A stretch of DNA of 64,000 nt. Origin: Anaerolineae bacterium (lineage in GTDB: Bacteria; Chloroflexota; Anaerolineae; Anaerolineales; Anaerolineaceae). The translations under genes and the position numbers were made by a program. This document shows positions 55,067 to 63,477 of the stretch, piece after piece. The notes beneath the pieces are model-generated. The model was given only the letters and a program-made list of their open reading frames with translations. It was not told where the DNA came from and did not search any database. The stretch spans positions 1-64,000 of the forward strand of contig JABLXK010000005.1 in the NCBI GenBank assembly GCA_013178095.1, in the 5' to 3' direction. How positions within the stretch are numbered: position 1 is the stretch's first letter; each line of letters opens with the position of its first letter.

Positions 55067-55531
55067 ATGGCAAATACTTTCCTGACACAAGAGGGGTTCG
55101 ATAAACTACAAGAAGAACTAAACTACCTGCGAAAAGACAAGCGGCAGGAAGTTGCCGACCGTTTACGCGAAGCATCGGATGGCGAGGACCTGATCGAGAA
55201 TGCCGAATATGAAGCCGCCAAGAATGAACAGGCTTTTGTTGAAGGCCGCATTAAAGAACTTGAGATCCTTCTGGCAACCGCCAAGATCATCGAGGACAAA
55301 GGCGATAGCGACAGCATCCAGGTTGGTTCAACCGTCACCATTCAGGAAGTCGGCTCGGACGACAAAGAAACCTTCACTATCGTCGGCGCCGCTGAAGCGC
55401 AGCCAAGCGAGGGCCGTATTTCCAACGAATCTCCGCTCGGCCGCGCCCTGCTGAATCATCGAAAAGGCGAGGAAGTCGTTGTTAAAGCCCCGGATGGGGA
55501 TTATCAAGTTAAAATTGTAAAAGTTTCATAA
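55067..55531 (+). CDS. greA: Transcription elongation factor GreA
   Basis: A 154-residue GreA. The N-terminal coiled coil (LTQEGFDKLQEELNYLRKDK to ARIKELEILLATAKI-like helices) carries DGEDLIENAEYEAAKNEQAF with the acidic tip residues; the C-terminal FKBP-like domain has SIQVGSTVTIQEVG and ISNESPLGRALLNHRKGEEV. It rescues backtracked RNA polymerase by stimulating transcript cleavage. Start ATG 55067 with GAGGTAGG upstream; an earlier in-frame start at 54989 would run through the hairpins. Confidence 0.95.
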   Translation: MANTFLTQEGFDKLQEELNYLRKDKRQEVADRLREASDGEDLIENAEYEAAKNEQAFVEGRIKELEILLATAKIIEDKGDSDSIQVGSTVTIQEVGSDDKETFTIVGAAEAQPSEGRISNESPLGRALLNHRKGEEVVVKAPDGDYQVKIVKVS

Positions 55532-55550
55532 ATCATCAAAACTCCCATCG

Positions 55551-55582
55551 CCCCGCCCGGGTGAGATGGGCGGGGTTTTTTT
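55551..55582 (+). terminator. Terminator between greA and lysS
   Basis: CCCCGCCC (55551-55558) and GGGCGGGG (55568-55575) form an 8-bp GC stem followed by seven T. lysS starts 16 bp later, so it needs readthrough or its own promoter. Confidence 0.9.
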
Positions 55583-55597
55583 GTTCAGGGTAAAAAT

Positions 55598-57121
55598 ATG
55601 GAATTAAACGAACTCGAAAAGATCAGAGCAGAAAAAATAAACGCAATGCGTTCGCAGGGCATCGAACCCTACCCCACTCGCAGTGAGGTGGATCATTCCA
55701 TTCGGCAGGCGCTGGATGCTTTTGCCCAATTTGAAGCCGATCATCAGGATGAGCCTTTTTCAGAGACTTTCATTTTAGGCGGCCGCATCCGATCCATCCG
55801 CAGCATGGGCAAGCTGGCATTCGCTCATATCGAAGACGGAAGCGGACGCATTCAAATCATGCTGCGACTGAACGAATTGGGCGAGGAAGCACTGGCCCAA
55901 TTCAAGGATTATTTCGACTTGGGGGATTTCATTCAAGCCGGCGGCACATTGATGCGCTCGCGCACCGGCGAAGTCACTTTGCTGGTTTCATCATTCAAGA
56001 TGCTGGCAAAGGCCGTCAGCCCGCTCCCGGCGGCCAAGGATGAGGAAGTGGATGGCCAGATCATCCGCCATGCCACCCTCAGCGATCCGGAAACGCGCTT
56101 CCGCCAACGCTATGCCGACCTGGCGATCAACGAGGAGGTACGCGAAATCTTCCGCGTGCGCTCGGCGGTGGTGCGCGCCTTGCAGCGTTTCATGGACAGC
56201 CACGGCTTCATCGAAGTGGAAACCCCCATCCTGCAGCCCATTTACGGCGGCGCCGCAGCCCAGCCTTTCACAACACACCACAACCAATTGCACCAGGATC
56301 TCTACCTGCGCATCTCGTTTGAGCTTTATTTGAAACGCCTGCTGGTGGGCGGATTGGATCGGGTTTACGAAATAGGCCGCGATTTCCGCAACGAGGGCGT
56401 TTCCTTCAAACACAATCCTGAATTTACCCAGCTTGAGTTTTATTGGGCGTACGCCGACTACCTGAAGGTGATGGAATTCACCGAGCAAATGGTATCGACT
56501 GTTGCCAGGGAAGTATTGAATACCCAGAAAGTCCAATTCAAAGGGCAGGAACTTGACCTGACCCCGCCCTGGAAGCGGGTTGAATTGCGCCAGGGTATTT
56601 TGGACGCCTGCGGTATCGACATCGATCAGTATCCCGATGCCCCCTCTTTGCTGAAGGCGATGAACGCCAAGGGATTGACGGCCAAGCCCGATTCCACGCG
56701 CGGCAAATTGATCGACGCGTTGATTGGCGATTTGCTGGAGCCCAATTTTATCCAACCGACTTTCCTCTACAATTATCCACGCGACATTTCACCCCTGGCG
56801 AAGAATGTACCGAACAACCCGGCCGTGGTGGAACGCTTTGAAGGATTCATGGGCGGGATGGAGCTTTGCAATTCCTTCACCGAGTTGAATGATCCGCTGG
56901 AGCAGGAAAAGCGCTTCATTGAAATGGGGCGTGCCTATGAAAACGATGACGAAGAGCGGCACCCGATGGATGAGGATTATCTGCAAGCCATGTCCTACGG
57001 CATGCCGCCCAACGGCGGTTTCGGTATGGGCATCGACCGCCTGGTGATGCTGCTGACCAATACCACTTCCATCCGCGAGGTGATCCTCTTCCCCCATCTG
57101 CGCGAACGCGAAGAGGAATAG
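55598..57121 (+). CDS. lysS: Lysyl-tRNA synthetase (class II)
   Basis: A 507-residue class II enzyme that charges tRNA-Lys. The N-terminal OB-fold anticodon-binding domain (ILGGRIRSIRSMGKLAFAHI) is followed by motif 1 (GFIEVETPILQPIYGGAAAQ), motif 2 (YEIGRDFRNEGVSFKHNPEF), and motif 3 (GFGMGIDRLVMLLTNTTSIR). It ends IREVILFPHLREREEE, as family members do. Length is normal. The gene follows greA, a common pair in bacteria. Confidence 0.96.
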   Translation: MELNELEKIRAEKINAMRSQGIEPYPTRSEVDHSIRQALDAFAQFEADHQDEPFSETFILGGRIRSIRSMGKLAFAHIEDGSGRIQIMLRLNELGEEALAQFKDYFDLGDFIQAGGTLMRSRTGEVTLLVSSFKMLAKAVSPLPAAKDEEVDGQIIRHATLSDPETRFRQRYADLAINEEVREIFRVRSAVVRALQRFMDSHGFIEVETPILQPIYGGAAAQPFTTHHNQLHQDLYLRISFELYLKRLLVGGLDRVYEIGRDFRNEGVSFKHNPEFTQLEFYWAYADYLKVMEFTEQMVSTVAREVLNTQKVQFKGQELDLTPPWKRVELRQGILDACGIDIDQYPDAPSLLKAMNAKGLTAKPDSTRGKLIDALIGDLLEPNFIQPTFLYNYPRDISPLAKNVPNNPAVVERFEGFMGGMELCNSFTELNDPLEQEKRFIEMGRAYENDDEERHPMDEDYLQAMSYGMPPNGGFGMGIDRLVMLLTNTTSIREVILFPHLREREEE

Positions 57122-57139
57122 ACCGAGCCAATTTTTATG

Positions 57140-57174
57140 AACTGGAGACACCTGGAAAATGTCTCCAGTTTTTT
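57140..57174 (+). terminator. Terminator of lysS
   Basis: AACTGGAGACA (57140-57150) pairs with TGTCTCCAGTT (57160-57170), followed by T residues. It stands at the end of the convergent SGNH gene, whose stop it touches. Confidence 0.88.
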
Positions 57175-58210
57175 AGTTGCGGGGGAGAAAGTCCAGATGA
57201 TTTGCGATTATCTGCGCAATGATTGCGGACGCAGCCGCAGCATTCTCGTCATTCAGATGAATCTCATCACGGTACATCTCCGGTTCCAGCCCACCGGATT
57301 TCGCCGGATCAATATACAAGCCACCATTTTGCTGGACGTAGTGCTGCAACTCCTGCATATATTCCATCGTCAGATCATCTTCCGCTTTACCCGCGGCTTG
57401 CGAGCGGTATTCCACGCGCACGAAAACCGGCAGGATGCCCGCATTGCGGGCGTCTTTCAGGATCAGAGGCAGCAGCGAGGAACCGACCCTTACAGTAAAA
57501 TCATAATTCTCCGGCTTGTCGATGGATTTATCCAGCTCTCGCAGCAGATCTTCCCATAACACTGCGTTGATCTGGCTGTCGTCAAAGACCTGGTCAAACG
57601 CATTGTCCACGCACAGCGCGTTACATTTCAACAACCAGCCCGGCAGACCGTTGCGGACTTGCGCCACCAATTGTTGATAAATTTCGGAGCGGTATGCAAA
57701 CAATGGAAGATAGCGCTCAAGCAAATCCACCAGCGCATTTTGATTTTTTCCGACCGCCAACGCGTATACGTCCGCGTCTTCCGACGAGGCGACTTCTTCC
57801 AGGCGGATGCGGTAATTGCCATCCACCAGGTAATCCGGCTCGGTCAGGGTTGCTCCGCGGAAGAAGAACAACACCATATCCGGAGGTTTTTGTGCTTCCA
57901 GTACCTGATGGCGGAAGAAGAGGTACCAATATGCCGACCCGCTTCCCGGAGCGGAAAAGATCAAGGTTTTCCGCTCCAAAACATCGCTGAAAACCGCTTC
58001 ATTCAGCTCGCGGATGGCTGAATCGCCGATGACCACCACCCGCGGTTGTTCACGGTTGATCACCGCGCGGTAATCGGCGCGAAAATCGGCCTTGAAGCTT
58101 CGGATATTTTCCAACGGATATTGCACGGCGTACCGGTTCAACACAGCTTGATTCGTTGGAATGAAGATTGCGATAAAAAAAGCAAGAAAAATGATGAGCT
58201 TTTTTGTCAT
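57173..58210 (-). CDS. SGNH-type protein of an O-acyl transfer system (AlgX/AlgJ-like)
   Basis: A 345-residue protein with an N-terminal signal or membrane anchor (MTKKLIIFLAFFIAIFIP). An SGNH/GDSL hydrolase-type domain follows: VVVIGDSAIRELNE carries the GDS nucleophile block near residue 60, and DEIHLNDENAA near residue 320 carries the D-x-x-H catalytic pair. Together with the upstream MBOAT gene (1-bp gap) this is the layout of alginate/cellulose/polysaccharide O-acetylation systems. I chose ATG 58210 over an earlier in-frame start because the hydrophobic segment starts right after it. Confidence 0.78.
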   Translation of the reverse strand: MTKKLIIFLAFFIAIFIPTNQAVLNRYAVQYPLENIRSFKADFRADYRAVINREQPRVVVIGDSAIRELNEAVFSDVLERKTLIFSAPGSGSAYWYLFFRHQVLEAQKPPDMVLFFFRGATLTEPDYLVDGNYRIRLEEVASSEDADVYALAVGKNQNALVDLLERYLPLFAYRSEIYQQLVAQVRNGLPGWLLKCNALCVDNAFDQVFDDSQINAVLWEDLLRELDKSIDKPENYDFTVRVGSSLLPLILKDARNAGILPVFVRVEYRSQAAGKAEDDLTMEYMQELQHYVQQNGGLYIDPAKSGGLEPEMYRDEIHLNDENAAAASAIIAQIIANHLDFLPRN

Positions 58211-58211
58211 C

Positions 58212-59597
58212 CTAAAAATCCATATATACAAAATCGCGCATTCCTGACGCGGCAAAAATCACCAGCAACGTCAGCGCCAGAGCAAAAAAAGCGGGTTCCA
58301 GCACAACCCTGGCTTTCCCTGACGCTTTGACCAGGGCATACAAGCCCAGCGGCAGCGTATACATCATTATCAGGCTCATCACAGCCATCAGAGCTATCCC
58401 CTGGCTGCCATCCAAGCCCCAGGAACCTTTCATCCAGATTTGCATCAGCCATCCCAGGCTGGGAGCGCGGAAAATACTCCACCCCACAAGGACCGACATG
58501 AATGTAACTCCTCGCTGGAAACACATTTGATATGGATTTAGTTCTCGTTTACGGAATCGCTGAACCTTCTGATCAAGCACCAGCAGCAAGCCGTGGTAGA
58601 AACCCCATGCCATGAATGTCCAACCCCAGCCGTGCCATAACCCGCTCACCAGCATGGTGACCAGCGGGGCCGCCCAATCGGCCAACCCGCGCCGCCAGCC
58701 GGTAATTTTCAGCAAGGCGCGCCGCAGCGGAAAAAAAACAAAATCGCGCAGCCAGCGCGATAAGCTCATATGCCAACGCTGCCAGAAATCCTGCAAACTG
58801 ATGGCCAGATAAGGCTGGTTGAAATTCTGCGAGGTTTCAAAACCCAGTAAACCGGCAAAACCACGCGACAAGTCGGTATAACCTGAAAAATCCGCGTAAA
58901 TCTCGAAAGCAAATCCCAGCGACCCGGCGGCCAGCAGCATGCGGCTGGGCAAATCCAGGCGAAAGATGCGCTCCACAATGATGCCCAAGTTATCGGCGAT
59001 AGTAATTTTTTTAAACAATCCTAACAAGATCAAAGGGAAAGCGTTGCCAATCCAACGCCAATTCACTAAGCGCGGTTTGCGGATTTGCTCAATAAATAAT
59101 GTCGGTTTTTCGATCGGACCGCTGAAAATTTGGGGGTAAAAGGAGACATACAGGGCATATTCCACGAAATCAGGCGGTTGGTGGAATTCTCCGCGATATT
59201 GTTCCACCAAATACGATACATTTCGCAGCATGTAAAAAGACATACCCGGCGCAAATCCGGCTGCAGCCATCAGGAACGCGTTCTGACCAGACTCATTGCG
59301 GCATACTATCCAAACCAGGATATTCACGGCCAAACCGAACCCAAGCGCAACCTGGCGATATTGGGCACTGGAAGGTAAATATTTGGCAAGATAATAATTA
59401 AAGAGCGTCAGGATGAATAACAGCAAACCCCCAACAGGGCTGCCCCACGCATATAACCAAAATCCGGCGACCAGCAGAACCAGATTGTTCAGGCGCAACC
59501 GTCGCAGCGTTGCCCAATAGGCCAACAACACCACAGGGATCGCGAGAAGCGGACTCATCAGGCCGAGATTTGGTTGCATACCATCTACTACCGGCAT
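58212..59597 (-). CDS. MBOAT-family membrane-bound O-acyltransferase
   Basis: A protein of about 461 residues with ten or more hydrophobic segments. MBOAT (AlgI-like) features: SFYPQIFSGPIEKPTLFIEQ, SLGFAFEIYADFSGYTDLSR, QNFNQPYLAISLQDFWQRWH with HMSLSRWLRDF, and LVSGLWHGWGWTFMAWGFYH with the conserved catalytic histidine. It likely transfers acyl groups across the membrane onto an extracellular polymer with the SGNH protein encoded next. Start uncertain: ATG 59597, 59579 or 59546 region (TTG 59609 also opens the frame). No other polysaccharide gene is adjacent. Confidence 0.88.
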   Translation of the reverse strand: MPVVDGMQPNLGLMSPLLAIPVVLLAYWATLRRLRLNNLVLLVAGFWLYAWGSPVGGLLLFILTLFNYYLAKYLPSSAQYRQVALGFGLAVNILVWIVCRNESGQNAFLMAAAGFAPGMSFYMLRNVSYLVEQYRGEFHQPPDFVEYALYVSFYPQIFSGPIEKPTLFIEQIRKPRLVNWRWIGNAFPLILLGLFKKITIADNLGIIVERIFRLDLPSRMLLAAGSLGFAFEIYADFSGYTDLSRGFAGLLGFETSQNFNQPYLAISLQDFWQRWHMSLSRWLRDFVFFPLRRALLKITGWRRGLADWAAPLVTMLVSGLWHGWGWTFMAWGFYHGLLLVLDQKVQRFRKRELNPYQMCFQRGVTFMSVLVGWSIFRAPSLGWLMQIWMKGSWGLDGSQGIALMAVMSLIMMYTLPLGLYALVKASGKARVVLEPAFFALALTLLVIFAASGMRDFVYMDF

Positions 59598-59636
59598 AGC
59601 TGCCGGCAACCTTAATTTAACTTATTATAGAGGGGA

Positions 59637-62600
59637 TTATTCTTCGATGATTACGTTGGATTCGCCCACGATACCCTTGACCTCACGCAGCAGGCTGTCG
59701 TTGATATTGGTGTTATCGTTGGGAAAATCCAAACGGTAGGATTGGCCGTTTTCTTTGCAGATAAAAGCAAAACGGTCTTTTCCGGGAGTGGAAGTCAAAA
59801 AACCATAGATTTGTTTCAGACGGCGGTTGTCGCGGTCGCGCGAACCGCAGCTGGTCAGTTGCAGCAGCAAGATACGCGAATCTTCCGGTTTGATCGGGCT
59901 GAGCGCTCCGGCAGGCTGCGCGATAGAGAGCGGGGAGGCAATGGCTGCTTCAACCGCCTCCAGCGGCTGGGTTTCGTTCAGAGGCGCCCGCTTGATCGTT
60001 TCGCTGACCGGCTCCGCGGCTAGGTATGCTTCGGCCGAAAGCGCAATGCTTTCACTCCCGGCCGATAATCCGTTATCCGCGATATCCAGCCCCGCAAAGG
60101 GATCGTCGTTTTCATAGGAAACCGGCGCATAATCCACCGGCGATTCCTCGCTGGTGGAAGCAAGGTCCTCATCGGTTAACTGAATGCGTTCCACTTTATC
60201 TACCAGGATTTTCGGATCGCTTTTTTCATTATCTGCTTTTCCCTTGATCATCAGCGGATCATTGCTGCGCAGGAGCTCGGCGTGTTTGCTCCACACGCGC
60301 GGGAAAATCACCAACTCCACGCTGCCCTGAATATCATCCAACGTGGCAAAAGCCATCTCGCTGCCTTTCTTAGTGACAATCGTGCGCAATTGCCCGATTG
60401 TTCCGCCCACTGTCACTTCACTCTGGTGGGGCGCCTCACGCAATTGGATAATCAAATGCGAGGCGCGCTTGCGAATCACAGGCATATACGGCGTCAGCGG
60501 ATGATCGGAAAGGTAAATTCCCAGCAATTCGTGTTCCCATTCCAACTTCTCGCGCTGATCCAGTTCGGCCACTTTGGGCAAGTGAACCTCCTCTTCCAAT
60601 CCTTCAACAAAACCGAAGATGCTCAATTGTCCGGCGTCGCGCGCCCGGAAATGGCTTTCGGAAACGGACATGATCTTTTCGAGCCCATCCAACAGCGCGC
60701 GCCGGTCAGCGAAAATATCCAGCGCGCCCACCCGGATGAGCGATTCAAGCGCCCGCCGTCCGACTTTACGCAGATCCACCCGGCGTGAAAAATCGTTGAT
60801 ATCTCGGAATTTGCCGGATTCACGCGCGCTGGTGATCACCTCTACTGAATTCTGCCCGACATTCTTCACAGCGCCCAGCCCAAAACGGATCACCGGTTTA
60901 CCTTCCGGGGTATCTTCGATCTCAAAATCCCAACCGCTGTAATTTACGTCCGGTGGCAGCACGTCGATTCCCATGGCGCGGCAATCCGCCACATAGAGCG
61001 CCACTTTTTCGGATTCGTTTTTGGATTGTGAAAGCAGGGCGGTCATGTATTCCAGCGGATAATGCGCTTTCAGGAAAGCCGTTTGAACAGCTACCACGCC
61101 GTAATCGGCTGCATGGCTTTTATTGAAACCGTAATGGGCAAACCCTTCCCAATCCTTGAAGATATCTTCGGCAATTTGCTTTTCGATGCCGCGTTCGACC
61201 GCGCCTTCGACGAATTTCTTGTGGTGTTTCTCCAACTCGTCAGCTTTTTTCTTGGAAATGACCTTGCGCAGCATATCCGCTTCCGCAGCGGTGTAGCCGG
61301 CCAATTGCATAGCCGCTTGCATGACCTGCTCCTGGTAGATCGCAAAGCCGTAAGTCTCGCCCATGATGGATTCGAGTTTGGGATGGCGGTAACTGATGGT
61401 TTCCTTGCCGTGCATGCGGTTGATGTACGATGGGATGGACTCCATAGGGCCGGGGCGATAGAGCGCCACCATGGCAATGATGTGGTCCAGCTTGGTAGGC
61501 TGCATTTGCACCAGGAAACGGGTCATGCCCACGCCTTCCAGTTGAAAGACGCCCGCGGTGAGTCCTTTTCCCAGAAATTCATAAGTTTGCGGATCATCCA
61601 CCGGAATGTTATCCAGCGTGTAACGCACCTGGTGGCGTTTGAAGATCAGATCACTGGCTTTCTGCATGATAGTCAGCGTTGCCAGGCCCAGGAAATCGAC
61701 CTTGAGCATGCCCAGGTGATCGAGGATGGACATCTCGTATTGGGTCACGGATTTGATCGGCACATCCTCAGAGTTGCTGGTGGGCCGGTGCAGCGGCACG
61801 TATTCCACAATGGGTTTATCGGAAATGACCACGCCGGCCGCATGTGTACCTGCGTTGCGCGCCACGCCTTCCATGCCCGCGGCGGTGTCGATCAGATCGC
61901 GCAGGTAAGGAGTGCTTTCGTATAGTTCCTTAAGGGGCTGCACCTGCTCCAACGCGTCGGGAATCGAGGTCGGTCGGCTGGGGATGTTGGGAATCAACTT
62001 AGCAATCTGATCCACCTCACCCAGCGGGATATCCATCACCCGCCCCACATCGCGGATGGCATTGCGCGCGCCCATGGTGCCGAAGGTGATAATCTGGGCC
62101 ACGTGATCGTGGCCGTACTTGTTGGCGCAGTATTCCATGATCTCGGAACGTTTATCGTCCTGAAAATCCATGTCGACATCCGGCATGCTGATGCGGTCGG
62201 GGTTGAGGAAACGCTCAAAGATCAGCCCATGGCGGAGCGGTTCCACCAGGGTGATGCCCAAAACGTAACCCACAATCGAACCGGCGGCCGAACCGCGCGC
62301 TTCGTACCAGATGTTGCGCTCGCGCGCATAGCGGCTCAAGTCCCACACGATCAAAAAATAGGCGTCAAAGCCCATCTTGTGAATCACGCTCAACTCGTAT
62401 TCCAGCCGATTGCGGATCTCCGGATCATCCGCTCGTTCGTGATAACGCGTCCTTAAACCTTCCTCACATAGCTTACGCAAATAAGTCTCGGGAGTGAATC
62501 CTTCCGGTACTTCAAACAGGGGTAAATGATATCCGGTTGGGTCGAGGTTCACGTTGCAGCGCTCCGCGATTTCCAGCGTGTTGGTGACCGCCTCAGGCAC

Positions 62601-63368
62601 GTCGCTGAATAGCGCGTTCATCTCTTCCGCGGTGCGGAAATAATAGGTGTCGCCCTGCATGCGCATGCGGTTGGGATCAGAAAGCACTGCACCGGTCTGG
62701 ATGGCCAGCAGAATATCCTGCAGCTTGGCTTCAGAACGGTCGACATAGTGCACGTCGTTGGTCGCTACGAAACGCGCGTTGTAGCGTTTACCCAGTTCGA
62801 CCAACTGGTGGTTCAATTGCTCCAATTCAGGAATATCGTGCCGCTGCAACTCAAGGAAAAAGCGTTCACGGCCGAAAACCTCGTAATACCAGTCCAGCAG
62901 CGGCTGGGCGGTCTCCACCCCGCGTTCCAGGATAGTATTGGGCACCTCGCCTTTCATACAGGCCGAGGTGGCAATGATCCCTTCCGAATGCGTTTCCAGA
63001 AATTGTTTGTCGACGCGCGGATGGTAGTAAAAGCCTTCCAGTTGGGAAACACTGGCGATCTGCAGCAGGTTTCGGTAACCGGTCTCGTTTTCCGCCAGCA
63101 GCAGTAAATGGAAAGCACGCTTGTCGAACTGTGCGTCCTTGTCCGTCATACGCCGCGGCGCCAGGTAGCCTTCCAATCCGATGATGGGTTTCACGCCAGC
63201 GGCCTTGGCAGCGTTGTAAAATTCCACCACGCCATACATGGTACCGTGGTCCGAGATCGCCACCGCCGGCATGCCGAGTTCCTTGGCTCGCTTTACCAGT
63301 TTCTTGATGTTACTGAAGCCATCAAGCAGCGAATAATGAGTGTGGACGTGTAGGTGGACGAAGGACAT
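59637..63368 (-). CDS. dnaE: DNA polymerase III alpha subunit (DnaE type)
   Basis: A 1243-residue replicative polymerase. Order of domains: N-terminal PHP domain (HLHVHTHYSLLDG; ISDHGTMYGVVEFY), polymerase core with SAAGSIVGYVLGIT, the catalytic PDVDMDFQDDKRSEIMEY, AGTHAAGVVIS and VSQSKNESEKV-like fingers, a tandem helix-hairpin-helix region, an OB-fold (VTVGGTIGQLRTIVTKKGSE) and a C-terminal domain. No intein interrupts it. It lies alone on the minus strand with its own promoter. Confidence 0.96.
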   Translation of the reverse strand: MSFVHLHVHTHYSLLDGFSNIKKLVKRAKELGMPAVAISDHGTMYGVVEFYNAAKAAGVKPIIGLEGYLAPRRMTDKDAQFDKRAFHLLLLAENETGYRNLLQIASVSQLEGFYYHPRVDKQFLETHSEGIIATSACMKGEVPNTILERGVETAQPLLDWYYEVFGRERFFLELQRHDIPELEQLNHQLVELGKRYNARFVATNDVHYVDRSEAKLQDILLAIQTGAVLSDPNRMRMQGDTYYFRTAEEMNALFSDVPEAVTNTLEIAERCNVNLDPTGYHLPLFEVPEGFTPETYLRKLCEEGLRTRYHERADDPEIRNRLEYELSVIHKMGFDAYFLIVWDLSRYARERNIWYEARGSAAGSIVGYVLGITLVEPLRHGLIFERFLNPDRISMPDVDMDFQDDKRSEIMEYCANKYGHDHVAQIITFGTMGARNAIRDVGRVMDIPLGEVDQIAKLIPNIPSRPTSIPDALEQVQPLKELYESTPYLRDLIDTAAGMEGVARNAGTHAAGVVISDKPIVEYVPLHRPTSNSEDVPIKSVTQYEMSILDHLGMLKVDFLGLATLTIMQKASDLIFKRHQVRYTLDNIPVDDPQTYEFLGKGLTAGVFQLEGVGMTRFLVQMQPTKLDHIIAMVALYRPGPMESIPSYINRMHGKETISYRHPKLESIMGETYGFAIYQEQVMQAAMQLAGYTAAEADMLRKVISKKKADELEKHHKKFVEGAVERGIEKQIAEDIFKDWEGFAHYGFNKSHAADYGVVAVQTAFLKAHYPLEYMTALLSQSKNESEKVALYVADCRAMGIDVLPPDVNYSGWDFEIEDTPEGKPVIRFGLGAVKNVGQNSVEVITSARESGKFRDINDFSRRVDLRKVGRRALESLIRVGALDIFADRRALLDGLEKIMSVSESHFRARDAGQLSIFGFVEGLEEEVHLPKVAELDQREKLEWEHELLGIYLSDHPLTPYMPVIRKRASHLIIQLREAPHQSEVTVGGTIGQLRTIVTKKGSEMAFATLDDIQGSVELVIFPRVWSKHAELLRSNDPLMIKGKADNEKSDPKILVDKVERIQLTDEDLASTSEESPVDYAPVSYENDDPFAGLDIADNGLSAGSESIALSAEAYLAAEPVSETIKRAPLNETQPLEAVEAAIASPLSIAQPAGALSPIKPEDSRILLLQLTSCGSRDRDNRRLKQIYGFLTSTPGKDRFAFICKENGQSYRLDFPNDNTNINDSLLREVKGIVGESNVIIEE

Positions 63369-63387
63369 ACGATACCTGAATAAAACC

Positions 63388-63412
63388 TGACCGGTTGGTC
63401 AAAGTCATTATA
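63388..63412 (-). promoter_or_regulatory. dnaE promoter with operator-like palindrome
   Basis: On the minus strand TATAAT (63412-63407) is the -10 box, so transcription should begin near 63400. The perfect palindrome TGACC-N4-GGTCA (63388-63401) covers that start. Such a position suits a repressor, for example an SOS or cell-cycle regulator, but no factor can be named. Confidence 0.55.
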
Positions 63413-63477
63413 GCATGCGGGTAAAAACGAGAAACCGCCTGGCTGCTTAAAACTTTTAACTTTTTAAGTTTAGGCCT

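Noticed and set aside
59637-63368. Intein in dnaE
   Set aside because: The polymerase motifs follow each other at normal spacing and the length is typical.
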